From: Priapulus caudatus
Taxonomy: Eukaryota > Priapulida > Priapulimorpha > Priapulimorphida > Priapulidae
Reading direction: 5' to 3'
DNA: 64,000 nucleotides
NCBI RefSeq assembly: GCF_000485595.1
Contig: NW_014577083.1
Location: 845,980-909,979 of the forward strand
The position numbers and the translations under genes were made by a program. A model generated the notes under the pieces. That model was not told where the DNA came from and made no database searches. It saw only the letters and a program-made list of their open reading frames with translations. The first letter of the stretch is position 1, and the number at the start of each line of letters is the position of its first letter. Shown piece after piece: positions 12,738 through 24,233 of this stretch.

Positions 12738-13048
12738 CACAGAGATGAGAGAGAGAAGATCTCGCAGAGCAGAGAGAGCTCGATGTGTCTCTGTTTCGTG
12801 TTGTTGAATGTGACAGCAGAGAAGAGAAAGAGATGCACGAGATTCGAGGAACGGAAGGGAGGGAGGAAGCGGACTGGAAGGGCAGAAAGACGAAGAGAGA
12901 GAGAAAGAGAAAGAGAGAGCAGGAGAGAGAGAGAGAAGAGAGAAGAAGAGAGAGAAAGAGAGAGAGAGAGGAGAAGAGAGAGAGAAGAGAGAGAGAGAGA
13001 GAGAAGAGAGAGAGAGGAAAGAGGAAAGAGAGAGTGCGCAGAGAGAAC
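12738..13048 (+). repeat. GA-rich microsatellite
   Basis: A purine tract of GAGA with AAGAG and GAAG variants, complementary in composition to the CT tract on the other side of the 12452 gap. Charged Arg/Glu frames come from the repeat. Confidence 0.85.
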
Positions 13049-15535
13049 TAGAGAAGTGTGTGGCGTCCGCTTCTCTCAGCTCTAGCAGGTCTCGTGTTGT
13101 GTGAGTAGAAGACGTATGACACGAGGTCCTTGTAGGTCGCATAGTCCGCTGCCACACCTCCGGAGGGTGCGCAGCGGGGCACGTCTGCGTTCGGTTCGTA
13201 TGAATCGACTCTCGTGCGCGGTGTAAACTCCCCTCCTAGAGCTTTTGAAATATAATAACACTAAACTCAATCTACGAATCTTATACTGCGCTCTAGCCAC
13301 TCCCATACAATTCTCTTTATTTGAATCATTCCTCCGCTTACTCTAACTCTCTCTCTCTCTCTCTCTCAAATTTCTGTATATATAAGCTACTCATATCTTG
13401 TACTTGTTGTTCGTTTTCCTATCTCACAACACTTTATCTTCTCCTTCATTTTTAAGCCATTTGGCAAAGACTATTAACATTCTCGATGCTTTACTTAAAC
13501 ACTGTCCTCTCTGGTACCATATATGTTTCCATATTACTCTATTTCGTCTCTCCTACTCCTCGAGATTCGACTTATTATGGACCTATATAAGGCCGACTGA
13601 GTCTCTTTGTTTATCATGCTTAGCGCACCTCCCGCCACCCGCAACCACCCCACAGAATGCCCCCTACGAACTACCCCTCTCAGCCTCCCTCTCCCAACAC
13701 CCAGCGAGCACTCACGGTCCCGACTCCGGGGGCTGCTGGGCCGGCATGTTATTATACGCTGCACCGGCCACCGGCAGCCAGCAAATCAACAATGTTACAG
13801 ATCAACCATCGACGTGAGCCACATAAGACAAGTCGCACAAGAACATTAAAACAACAGCACGAGATCGACCCGAACACTAAGCGCAACACCACTCGACAGT
13901 GGCACTGCGAATTTATCGAGTAGAAACTTCTGAGGCGGAAGTACACCCGGTGGTCACTCGAGATGTTTTGTAGACATGGCTTGTGCCCAGAGTATCGTTG
14001 GATCATAAACAGATAACTGTTATCTAGTGGTTCGCCTACACATTGGCGCGAGCCTCTCAACCTAAGTAAGCGCTCAGACCTCTTAATGAACATCCTCTCA
14101 TTTCTCCCGAGCTCTCTCACTCAATAGCGCGCAGCATATCCGCGATATACTCTGTTTAGCAGCCAGCTGATATAGCCATGAGATATATAGTACCAACTAA
14201 CCCTATCTCATTTTCCCTAGCCTCGGCCATTCGCATCTAACCGACATAAATTACACACTGTTACACCCCACATTACCCTTGTAAACAGCAACTTTCTCAC
14301 TCACGCAGACACACTCTTTATGGCCGCCCTATGTAAAAACAGTCCCGCGCGACACGGCCCGCAGTCCGCCGCGGCTCCGCCCTTCCCGCCGCGCGACCAA
14401 GCCCCTTCGGACGCCCTTGCACACACACACCGCCTACACACCAACAACCACCAACCCATTCCCCCTCCCTGCCCCACCGCTTGCCCCTCACCCCACCCTT
14501 CCCCACACCAAAATCAGCAACACCAACCACCCAAGCGTCTCACTTATCACTACCTCCCTCGCCGAGGCAACGATGATGAAGCACAAAAATTCGGGTATTT
14601 GGTACATGTCGCGCACTGCTACTCCCCTTTCACGACCAGCACGCTCACAACACTTCTCAAACATCGCCCTCTTCCCCCCGCGACGCCAGCGCACCATCGA
14701 CGCACATACACTAAGCCAGCTGTTATACTTACCCTTTCCCCCCTCACCCCACCCTTCCCCCCTACACGCACACTAGTTATTATCCAATGACAGCGAGTCT
14801 AAGTGTTTCTACCACGCTAAATTCGTTCAACTTTGTCTCAGCAGCAGTGGCGCATTAAAACACTACAACTGTTAACTGTACTGTAAACTGTACTTCCGTA
14901 ATGGTAGACTGTAGTGTACTGTACTGGGGCACTGTACCTCCACGTACAACTCGTACTGTCAGTGTACTGTAGTGAACTGTCACTTGCTGGGCAAGCTTGT
15001 ACAACCTCACCATGTATGACGGGACTAACTGCAGCGCTCTCCATAACCATGACCTACGCTCGTTTCACTCTCCTCGTCTCTCTTCACCCGCCGCGTCTTT
15101 TGCTTCATCTTTTTAACATACTCTTTCTGCGCAGCCTAGTCTATACGTTGCGCCCCAGGCGACGCAGGCGGTTAAGCGTGATAGGCGCGTGCGGACGACT
15201 GCTCACCCCACCCTTCGCCCTCACGCGCGGAGAGCATCTGCATGTAGTAGCAAATGTACCCAGTAGCAACTATGGTTACATAGTAGAGCTGGCTTCGTGC
15301 TTCTGGTTTCCTAACCTTTCCCTTATGCGTCCGGGCCTCCTGACACGGCGGCACTGCGCTGCGGTGTGTCGTTGCTGTGTGTTGTGTTTTTTGTATACTA
15401 ACGGTTTCACAAGGCTTAACTAAACACGACGGTTGTGCGCGGATGTGGAGGCGTATAAGCTGTGAGCGAAGCAGAGATCTCGCATCGGGTTGGCACAGCT
15501 CGTTTTTAACACGTGTCCTTTAATTAAGGTAACCA

Positions 15536-16070
15536 CAGAGAGCTAGCAAGGACAGAAGCAACCACGCAGCAACAGTAGCCCAGCCGCTCAACAGTGCAGC
15601 AACAGTAGCAGGGCAGCAGCCCCAAGCAGCCACTGCACAGCTCTGACCAGCTATGGCCAGCGAGGCCTCTCCTCCCCTAGCTCCCCCTCCACCAGGCCCT
15701 CTACAGCAGCCAACAGCTCATAGCTACGCAGCAGCAGCAGTACTAGCTCAGCAGCGGAGCAAGACAGTGTAGCGCAGCAAGGGAGCGAAGGTTAGGAGAG
15801 CTGTGAGCTTCAGCAGGCAGCAGAGCCGCATGCACTACACGCAACACGGCGCATAGCATGAACAGCGGAGGTTAAAGCGAGCACCAACAGCCGCAAGCCG
15901 GCGGCAGCCACGCAGCCGACAGCTAGACAGCAGCACACGCAAGCACAGCCCAGGCATCAGTCGCGCGCGACAGCTAGCCCACGCAGCCAGGCAGCTGCGA
16001 CAGTAATCACGCACACCCTACAGCGCCATCACGAGCGACAGTTGCACACCGCATAGCACAAGCAGGCAAC
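15536..16070 (+). repeat. CAG/GCAGCA-rich imperfect repeat region
   Basis: Irregularly repeated cagcaacagtagc and gcagcc words with frequent stops in all frames. It is a degenerate trinucleotide-rich stretch and has no coding support. Confidence 0.5.
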
Positions 16071-17460
16071 AACCTGCCGGCCCTCTCTTAATCTACGTAG
16101 TCAGGATGCCCGAGCAGACGAGCAATGTTAGGTCGAAATGGACAGTGTGATATGAGATACTGGGAGCGAGCTAGGAAGCACCGGTAGGTGACGTCTTTCA
16201 ACAGCGAGCCTAGGACGTAACGCAAAGTCAGAAAGTAAGCAACTAAAAGCACCCCACCACCTCCGACCATCCGCTGCCGGCACCAGCCCTCCTCCTCCAC
16301 ACTCAACCCGCGAGACCATTCCATGCACCCTTACCGCACCTAATCATTGGCGACACTAACGTTTTCTGGACAGAGTCCGATTCCGGCCAACTACTTTGCA
16401 AGCATGTACAGCCTCATGACTGACACTCTTACCATGTGTTTCACTATTCAAACACCCGTGACTGCGCAGATGGTAGCGATAGGAAGGTGAGGACGAGTAT
16501 ACAGTAAGTGAAAAGAGCTCAGCCTAAGTGGCGTCACAATCTCACACGACGACAAGACTATGAGCGCTATTGAGTTAACACAAACCACTTGCAGACTTGA
16601 GCCCACCAATTAGCCGACCAGACGCTCTTTCATCTTACATCATTCTCCCTGCCAATCACTCACCACATTGCCAGTTGTCTCGCATGCGCATCCCGTCATT
16701 GGGTCGCACCCCGTCGCAAGTATATTCACGTCATTCCATGGTGAGGCCGGAGCGGCCAAAGGGCAAGCATCACACTAGCTAATGCGGCCGCAGCCGACAA
16801 TACACCTTGGCCGCCAGTGGTGACTCCTTACACATAGATTGGATGTCGCTCGAACCCACTCTAGTAGCACAAAGCACACACCAAACACATGACCTGTTTT
16901 CCAACACTCTTTCAGTCGTCTACGGCAAGTAGCAGTCACTCTGACGCCACTGGCCTATCCACATCTGACCTTATCCTCAGCCTTTCTTTCCTGCGTTCTC
17001 TACTCCCATCCTCATCTTCCTGGCCTCTCCCCTCACATTCTCGCCTCGTGCACTGTCCTTTCGTCTCTCCCTCTCCGTCTTCCATACTCTCACTCCTACA
17101 CACACCCTTTCTCTATTTCACCTACGCACACCATGCTTCTATGCCTCTCCTTTCATCTCCTCCAACGCTCCCTCCTCACTACCTCGACAGACACCACCTC
17201 GTGTTGCCAGAGCTCTGTGTTAATAAGTGGTAATCTCACCGAGGCAAACATGGCGGTACCTGCCTGCTTTTTAGTTTAGAGTCCCTTTAAGAGAGAGGTG
17301 CCTCTATATAAGGGACTGCTACTTTTAGTCTAATCGCCGCGAATAATTCCGATCAAGTATTCCTTCAACAATTATGTTGTTCGTCCGTAGATTCAACGAC
17401 ATACAAACTACGTCTAATATGTTTATTTATTTGTAGCGAAATCGTACAATCCGTCACGGC

Positions 17461-17930
17461 TTCACACACAATTACACACAACACACAACATCAACACCCG
17501 GCGCGCGCCACACACCACATCAGTACACACACATACACACACACTACAGACCACACACACACACACCCCACACCAGCACACATAATCACACACATCAGCC
17601 ACACACGCGCGCGCGCGCAACTCACACACTCCACAGGCCACACACCGCGCGCAGCGCCCCGCAGCACACACACAGCACATGCACACACAATATATTACAC
17701 ACACACACACACCACACACAACACACAAACACCCACCACAAACAGCACACACATACACACACGACACACATAACACCACACACACAACATGACCACACAC
17801 ACACAACCACAACACACACTACACACACATCACACACACACATACACATACAACACACCACTCACACACACGACACACCACCAGCCACACACACACACTA
17901 ACGCGCGCGCGCGCATACACACACACGCTA
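17461..17930 (+). repeat. CA-rich microsatellite
   Basis: An imperfect (CA)n tract with CGCG patches at about 17607-17620 and 17902-17914. Cys/Val-rich frames on the - strand are repeat artefacts. Confidence 0.9.
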
Positions 17931-18637
17931 ATCAGAAAAAATTGTAATTCCATCAACGAATTATCCGGATCATTTTTCACGTAGATAGATGGCGCGCTGT
18001 GCAGCCGCCTTCCGGCGCGGGACGTCCCTCTCGACAGCGGTCGTTAACGCATGCGCATTAACGTTCAGAATACGCGCAGACGAAACCACACCCGCGAAAA
18101 ACAACATGTTCCCCGCTGACCAGACGGGAGCAGACGCCCAATGTCACATTGTGACGTCACGCCGACGCTAGCGCCACCGCGTGGCGGGTGTGGGAAGCTC
18201 GCGTCTGCTGCTATTGCGTAAGATCGGCCGAGTCACTACAGCCGAAGCCGTAATATATCAGTTGATTACGCAATGCGGCAATATATTACAATATATTACT
18301 ATAATTAAATAAGCGGGATTACAGCGTATAATCATCAACTAAGCAGTAATTTATTGCGATCGTTAATTAAGCGACATTGTTTTCTAATCATCAACTAAAC
18401 AGAAATATATTACTATCGTTAGGGCTAAGCACCACTACGCGAGCGAGAAACAAATTTTCGCCCAATCATTAATCTTTGCGCGGCTTCGCTACTCACATGG
18501 GATCAACCTAATGCGATGACGTAATCATCATGCATGACGTAGCATGTGGTTAATGTGTTCTATCCAGGTGTGTTAGGTACGCTTGTCGTTTTAGCAATCA
18601 ACAACGACGGAGTGTGAGCTTGAAACAATGATGCACG

Positions 18638-18665
18638 AACACACACACGCCTGCACGCACGCGCA

Positions 18666-18697
<32 letters not shown>

Positions 18698-19512
18698 CAC
18701 ACGCACACACACGCACGCACACACACACGCACACACACAAACACACACACACACATACCGGGAGAAAGGGGGCGCGAGAATAAAAGGGAGCGATGTAAAA
18801 AAAAAGACACGCAGAGAGATGCATGTGGAAGAAAGATAAAGAGCGGCACTTAATGAAGTGGTGGAAGAGGATAAAGCCCGGCACACATGCGGTGGAACTT
18901 GTTGCGCGAACTAAGTTCCACTAGTGGAAAGTGGCGCAGCAAGTTCTACAGCGTGTGCGGATGCAATAATCCTTCGATCTGGGGCGTGTGGATTCACAGT
19001 GTTTGATATTTTCAAGAGTACATAATAGAGATTAATGAGAGAATATAATCTCTATTATGCATCCAAATTGGCGCACCAAGTTCCACAGCGTGTGCGGCGG
19101 GCTTAAGAATTTGTAAGAACGTTTACTACGGATTTAATAAGGGGTTCCTCTTCGTTCTTCATAATTGCGTGATTGCGCAATTGCTTGGATTAAGGCGTAG
19201 CTGTGTCATGCATGGTTATTGTACCTGGAGCCCGCGCGCACGCTCGAGATGTCGACGAGCTAGCGGGCACGTCACCCGTGCAACCATTTCGCGTTTCTCA
19301 AAACGCTGAAATTTTGTAATAACTTGTTTGAATCGTGAACGCGTAGCACTATGATGTCGTCTATATAGCTTCTAATCTCATAACACGTGGCCATCGATTA
19401 AATGGTATATATTAGGTTATGTGTAGTTGCGATATATTTATATATATATATCAGGAGTAAATAATCACAATATGTGATTATTTACTCCCGATGTGTGTGT
19501 GTGCGTGTGTGC
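18638..19512. repeat. repeat S, copy 1 (bounded by CA and GT tracts)
   Basis: A (CA)n tract to 18756 is followed by ATACCGGGAGA and about 730 bases of unique core. The core ends in a TTTACTCCCGAT hairpin arm and then a GT tract. The two ends are inverted: CACACAT(A)CCGGGAG faces its complement CTCCCGATGTGTG. The core includes a small palindrome at about 19022-19062 (taatagagatta / taatctctatta). Near-identical, more indel-rich copies occur at 24617-25433 and 35332-36200, with a truncated start at 41866-42052. It could be a non-autonomous mobile element or a segment repeated by misassembly. Confidence 0.55.
19450..19492. repeat. 43-bp palindrome of the ATCAGGAG family
   Basis: ATCAGGAGTAAATAATCACA faces TGTGATTATTTACTCCCGAT. 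It forms the right terminus of repeat S. The same palindrome recurs at 36145-36187 and, cut by the gap, at 25407-25433. Confidence 0.65.
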
Positions 19513-20280
19513 GTGTGTGATCTCTTTCTCTCTCTCCCTCTCTCTCCGTACACACGGTCTCCTTCTCTGTCATGCCCCGGGCATATTGGTTTATATGCAT
19601 GGCCTGCATACCGGTTTATAGCACAGCGTTACCCCGGATTTTAGCTTACCGGCTGGCCTCGCCATCTTTGTTAAAAGTAACTTGTAAACTCTTCCACGAC
19701 TTACCTCCATAGACTCCAAGATTCCCTCCTACAAGGCTAGCTTGCATTCGTTGTGTCTCGATCTACGTAATACATTGCAATTACCGATTTTTAACGAACC
19801 TTGCTTAATTTAGAGTCTCTCCCCCTTCTCGTTCTCACAGTTTATGTTGAGGGCCAAAATTGCCCTAATATTTCGGCTTGCAGTAAAGATATTGTTGGTC
19901 GCCCGCCTGCTTCTCTAGCGTTTATGAATATTTACAGGTCTTCTTATTAATGTCTCTTAAAGCGACAGTGATGCATTGATCACGTATATCTAATATTTCG
20001 TTAACATCGCCACGCGTATACGTTACTCCAGTTAACTGAAACCGGAAGCCTATACACCCCACCACTGCTCACAAAGTATAAGAATGACCATTAGTCAAAT
20101 AGATTGATATCTAGTACAGACATCCCGACGGTGAAAATACACACAACCTTGCGAATGTAGGATTAGAGCTACTGTTAGAATTTGATACATTTAGATGTGT
20201 TCAATCTTTTTAAACACCATAGATGCACAAGCGCACATAGGTATATGTGCGCTGTCCGTAATTGCTTTCTTTTCTCTTAG

Positions 20281-20394
20281 GAACGCTAGATGATGAGACA
20301 TTGGTGTGGATGAACTATCCACGATGTGGTGTAGCTGACGTGTCCGGTACTAGCGACCCGAACGTAGCAAGGAAGAAGCGATACGCCCTGCAAG
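20281..20394 (+). CDS. matrix metalloproteinase exon 3: cysteine switch and furin site
   Basis: The acceptor is TTTTCTCTTAG and the donor is CAAG|GTAAGC. The exon encodes Thr-Leu-Asp-Asp-Glu-Thr-Leu and then the cysteine-switch motif Pro-Arg-Cys-Gly-Val-Ala-Asp. In MMPs that Cys holds the catalytic zinc to keep the zymogen inactive. The family consensus is PRCGVPD, so Ala replaces Pro here. Downstream Arg-Lys-Lys-Arg-Tyr is a furin-type convertase site at the propeptide/catalytic boundary, as found in membrane-type and GPI-type MMPs. The frame is open and clean. Phase 1 at both ends matches exon 2 (corrected) and exon 4. Confidence 0.93.
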
Positions 20395-21042
20395 GTAAGC
20401 CGCTTATCAATAATATATCTATATAGTATATCTAATACAAATATATAATAAATATTGATTATCAATAATACTGAAGATTTCTTAATTTTTTTAATTTAAT
20501 TACTTTTAATTCTTCTTATTCTTATTCTTTTTCGTGATTATAATTGTTATTCATAATTCTATTTTTCTTTTATGTACTTATTTTAACGAAACTCGAATAA
20601 CTCGGTCGATTCATCATCATTCCAGGCGTGGTTATTTCTTTCAGAGTTATTTGATTACAATTTGTCGGTTGGGATATATCCTACTATAATAATAATAGAA
20701 AATCCTACTAGACTTGTTGCAAAATACAGGCTGTATTTTAAACCACGGACGGCTACAGTGCGATGAATAAAATTATCTAAATAATAGAAAATAAAAAAGC
20801 AGATTCATTTTAATCTAGCGCTTTGTAGACTCTATACGCGCAATCTGTTTGCATATGCGTTGATAACTTTGTTTCGTTATATTTGGTGCCAACTAGAATT
20901 CCATTTAGCACGTTCGTACTCATGCAAATTGTATACATGTCGTGTTCCCACAAGTGATTGTTAGTACGATTGATAGATGCACTCGGTGATAATGCGCATC
21001 TTTATGACCGTGGTCTAACGATTTTTGTTATATCTTGTTTAG
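20395..21042 (+). other. MMP intron 3
   Basis: A 648-bp AT-rich intron with T-rich runs near 20480-20580. No other feature was recognised. Confidence 0.85.
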
Positions 21043-21143
21043 GTAGTAAATGGTCTGGCCACGAGATCTCATACTATGTTACAAAGTACACACTCGATTT
21101 AACAACCGAAAAAGTCGATCGAGAAATGGCAAAAGCATTTAAG
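21043..21143 (+). CDS. matrix metalloproteinase exon 4: start of catalytic domain
   Basis: The acceptor is TATCTTGTTTAG and the donor AAG|GTACCT. It encodes Gly-Ser-Lys-Trp followed by a Tyr-Tyr-Val-Thr-Lys-Tyr-Thr strand and the helix Val-Asp-Arg-Glu-Met-Ala-Lys-Ala-Phe-Lys. This is the first strand and helix A of the metzincin catalytic domain (family pattern KW....L.Y.I..YT.DL....V...I..AF). The first two bases complete the Gly codon begun in exon 3, and the last codon is complete. Confidence 0.93.
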
Positions 21144-21421
21144 GTACCTATATGTAGTTAACAGCAGCAACGACTGTGACGATGACTATGGTGAATACGA
21201 TAGCTGTGACGCTGATAGTGGTGATTGTGTAGGAGGTGATAGTACTTATGGACACGCTGATATTAGTAGCGTTGACTATTTCGGCAGTAAAAGTCACACT
21301 AGCGACTTCATGATGAATCTTTTTCAACCGACACAAGGACTGTCTCTAACCCGTACACACTCATACTGGTTAAATAATACTGTGTAGAATACGGTCACCT
21401 ATATAGACGCTTGAATTGCAG
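21144..21421 (+). other. MMP intron 4
   Basis: A 278-bp intron with GTACCT and GAATTGCAG borders. No other feature was recognised. Confidence 0.8.
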
Positions 21422-21623
21422 GTGTGGGCGGACATCACCCCACTCTCATTCGTCACATCTCGCGTTAAACCAGACATCGAAATTCGGTTTGAAAGCTGGA
21501 ATCATAAAGATGGCGAGGCGTTCGATGGTCCGGGCAGAACGTTGGCACACGCATTTTTTCCAAAATACGGCGGCGACATGCACTTTGATGATGATGAGAC
21601 ATGGACCGTTGAGTCATATAGAG
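21422..21623 (+). CDS. matrix metalloproteinase exon 5: catalytic domain, structural zinc and calcium loop
   Basis: The acceptor is GAATTGCAG and the donor AGAG|GTATAT. It encodes [10 protein letters not shown], a strand with Asp-Ile-Glu-Ile-Arg-Phe, and the loop [14 protein letters not shown]. It ends with [11 protein letters not shown]. The His and Asp residues are the family's ligands of the structural zinc and calciums. The frame is clean. Its single trailing base joins exon 6 as Gly, giving Arg-Gly-Thr-Asn-Leu-Phe, as in known MMPs, so no exon is missing between 5 and 6. Confidence 0.95.
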
Positions 21624-21726
21624 GTATATAATAGAGGATTCCCTCGATAACTGCCACTGTAATAGCAGCCAGGCGGCAGCAGCCAAGAAGTCTATAAGCA
21701 GTCGCAGCATTCATACAAACAAGAGT

Positions 21727-21862
21727 ATGAACATAATAATCATCCTCATCATCCTCCTCTCCCTCATCTCCCTCCTCCTCCTTCTCCTATCATCCTCCTC
21801 CTCATCATCCTATCCTATGAAAGGATCCTATGAATCCTATCCTCCTCCTCCTCCTCATCATT

Positions 21863-21893
<31 letters not shown>

Positions 21894-21949
21894 ACAACAA
21901 CAACGACAATGACAATAACAACAACAACAACAACAACAACAAAGACAAT

Positions 21950-21984
<35 letters not shown>

Positions 21985-22020
21985 AGACAATAACAACAAC
22001 AACAACAACAACAACAATAA
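21727..22020 (+). repeat. (CCT/ATC)n and (CAA)n trinucleotide repeats
   Basis: Consecutive trinucleotide blocks: CTC/ATC to about 21890 and then AACAACAAC with AAAGACAAT interruptions to about 22020. Polyasparagine and polyvaline frames are artefacts of the repeat. Confidence 0.9.
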
Positions 22021-22199
22021 CACTAATAACACTGCCAGCAAGATACCCCTGCCACTCATTTGGTACAAAACTGCTGCTGTCAGATGCGAAGTGACTTAAC
22101 TTCATATTCTGTGATCCTGGTAACTAGCTTTTGCATCGTATATCGCTTGTCATCGTCATTAATATCACGTAAACTGTTTCATCTGTGTATATAGGTTAT

Positions 22200-22255
22200 A
22201 TCAGGAGTTATAATAAAGACAAATTTTGTCTTTATTAAGCTCCTGTAATATCTGT
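22200..22255. repeat. palindrome of the ATCAGGAG family
   Basis: ATCAGGAGTTATAATAAAGA faces TCTTTATTAAGCTCCTGT around an AAATTT centre. The homologous hairpin lies at 32922-32969, and a noisier version at about 28659-28716, always a few hundred bases before a hemopexin-4 exon copy. Confidence 0.65.
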
Positions 22256-22563
22256 GCGTTAATAGTGCATAGTTACAAGAGTACTTTGTTGTTCTTGTTC
22301 AGAGACTTTTCTCACATCCAGAAAAAATATTCTTCCATTCTCTTATGATTTGAACCATATTCGTAAACTTTTGCATTTAGTCAAACTTGCAATCCAAACA
22401 TTGGTGACTATTCATCTTTCCTGTTGTTTTTGCACTTCATGTGCTTTACTTTTAACTGAATTTCTCCTTTATAGCAATCAAAAAACGTTGCAACAGATAT
22501 CTGCTTACACGAAAAAATACTTTCATATCGCATGCGTATACTTACTCGTGCTTTTCGCTATAG

Positions 22564-22738
22564 ATGACCAATACTACAGATACAGTCACAACAGCTTAGA
22601 CGCAGGCTATCCAAAGCACATGTCCGGTAGGGTTGGACTACCGACAAGAAATAGATGCGACATTCGTATGGAAAAATGGGAAGAGTTACTTCTTCAGAGG
22701 ATCTCAATACTATAAGTTCAACGATGGCGTAATTTGAG
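22564..22738 (+). pseudogene. extra copy of MMP exon 10 (hemopexin blade 4), frame-broken
   Basis: This is nearly identical to the clean exon at 33294-33466, with the same acceptor (TTTTCGCTATAG) and donor context (GAG|GTATTG), but 175 instead of 173 bases. Extra bases near the Ser-Val-Trp-Val and Gly-Glu-Phe codons, together with a few other indels, break the frame. It stands before the zinc-binding exon, so it cannot serve a colinear transcript of this gene. It could be a paralogue fragment or a misplaced gap-fill copy of the same exon. Confidence 0.75.
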
Positions 22739-23961
22739 GTATTGTCAGGTATTCCATTTATAACTCAACCTGTAACCAGCTTATAGAGCTGTAACTAGTT
22801 TAGTAGTAGTAACTAGTGTAATAACTCGACCTGTAACTAGCTGTACCAGCTATAGAGACCATTTTTAGTTCTACACAAACAACTTCATTCATCCGGACTG
22901 AGAACTAAGTGCGCTTATTTTTGCTAGCGGTATAACGAGAACGTACGTAGACGTAGTAACTTTCCTTGTCGTTAACATTGTCGTTAGCATCACCTTTAGC
23001 GTGGTCCTGCATATCCGTCTTCTGTCGTCGTTTGCGTTGCGCGTTAACGTTATCGTTAAGATCAGACACACTTCAGCAAAAACTACCAACCGTAACGTCA
23101 GCGTCAACGTCGCAGCGATTCCCAGCATTCAACGTCATATTACTGAGTTTAGCGCACATTACCTGATTAGCGTCAACATTACTGAGTTAGCGTCACATTA
23201 CTGAGTTAGCGTCAACATTACTGAGTTGGACTGTCTTATCATTACTGAGTTAGCGTCACATATTACTGAGTTAGCGTCAACATTACTGACTGTCAATATT
23301 ACTGAGTTAGAGTCAACATTCTGAGTTAGCCGGTTCAATCATTGCTGAGTTAGCGTCAACATTTTGGAGGTTAGCCGTCAAACATTACTGATGTTGAGTG
23401 TCAACATTACTGAGTTAGCGTCAACATTACTGAGTTAGCGTCAACATTACTGAGTTAGCGTCAACATTACTGAGTTAGCGTCAACATTACTGAGTTAGCG
23501 TCAACATTACTGAGTTAGCGTCAACCATTACTGAGTTAGCCTCACATTACTGAGTTAGCGTCAACATTACTGAGTTAGCGTCAACATTATACTGAGGTTA
23601 GCGTCAAATTAAGTTAGCGTCAACATTACCAAGTTAGCGATCCAACATTACTGAGTTAGCGTCAACATTACTGAGTTAGCGTCAACATTACGAGTTAGCA
23701 TTCAACATTACAGAGTTAGCGTCAACATTACCAAGTTAGCGTCAACATTACATGAGTTAAGCATCAACGTTACTGATTAGCGTCACACATAACGACGCGC
23801 CTGATGTTCCTTGCGTCTATGCGCAATAATCACGATTAAATATCACGCGCGTTTAATTCCCCGTTTTTAATTTTAGTTTTTATAATTTAATTCCCCTCAG
23901 CGTTAATATATCACGACTATTCGAACGATGCCTTCTCACGTGAATCATGTCTGGTTGTTAG
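22739..23961 (+). other. copy of MMP intron 10 with 20-bp minisatellite
   Basis: This matches 33467-34650 in order: a tract of 'taactag' words, a CGTTAACGT-rich stretch, then the 20-bp tandem repeat at about 23136-23790. There are many small indels between copies. Confidence 0.65.
23136..23790 (+). repeat. 20-bp minisatellite (ATTACTGAGTTAGCGTCAAC)
   Basis: About 30 tandem copies of a 20-bp unit. A clean core lies at about 23398-23520 and irregular units elsewhere. Homologous arrays are at about 29690-30035 and 33856-34480. It has no spacers, so it is not a CRISPR. Confidence 0.9.
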
Positions 23962-24233
23962 GTGGAAGATGGCTACCCGAGATCCACTGGTAAGTGGTGG
24001 TTCGGTTGCTCCATCGAGGACCTGCAGGACACGTCGCCATCAGCGACACTAATCACAACACATGGGAGAATTTCACCGTGCCCTCTGAAGCGGACACGCC
24101 CGCTCGGACAGAGCCGCGAAAAAGAGACGGCGCCACACGGATGCGAAACCGCAATGCTGCGACGTCGCTTACCTGCCCAGGAGTGATATCACTCGCTGCT
24201 CTAGCTGCATATCAGCTGTTGGCGATGCTATGA
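23962..24233 (+). pseudogene. extra copy of MMP exon 11 (C-terminus), probably frame-broken
   Basis: The acceptor is TTGTTAG. It encodes Val-Glu-Asp-Gly-Tyr-Pro-Arg-Ser and Trp-Trp-Phe-Gly-Cys-Ser as in the 41214 exon, then shifts frame. The last part (Gly-Val-Ile-Ser-Leu-Ala-Ala-Leu) returns in another frame before the stop. Besides indels it has base substitutions relative to the 41214 copy, for example ATCGAGG against TCCGAGG, so it is not only a read-error copy and could be the other haplotype or a paralogue. Confidence 0.7.

Larger units (their letters stand above)
11826..20280 (+). other. MMP intron 2 with assembly gap and repeats
   Basis: No exon was found. Contents: a CT tract at 12208-12451; a 25-N gap; a GA tract at 12738-13048; a C- and A-rich stretch at about 13600-17240 with no recognisable gene, including a CAG/GCAGCA-rich part at about 15540-16060; (CA)n at 17461-17930; the microsatellite-bounded repeat S at 18638-19512; and unremarkable sequence at about 19560-20280. 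Proline-rich frames at 13.6-14.8 kb show no splice-supported structure. Confidence 0.5.
21624..22563 (+). other. 5' part of MMP intron 5 with trinucleotide repeats
   Basis: This holds the ATC/CCT and CAA tract at 21727-22020, then sequence from about 22050 onward that recurs before the other hemopexin-4 copies (near 28515 and 32815), including a palindrome at 22200-22255. The duplicated block that begins here interrupts the expected exon 5 to exon 6 order. Confidence 0.6.

Noticed and set aside
13398-14790. Proline- and His-rich frames as a secreted protein gene
   Set aside because: They overlap in several registers, lack splice-supported structure and lie in a compositionally biased block next to a gap.
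21830-22105. Polyasparagine/polyvaline proteins
   Set aside because: Translation of AAC/CAA trinucleotide repeats on both strands.
23136-23790. 20-bp direct repeats as an iteron or CRISPR array
   Set aside because: Head-to-tail minisatellite without spacers, inside an intron copy.
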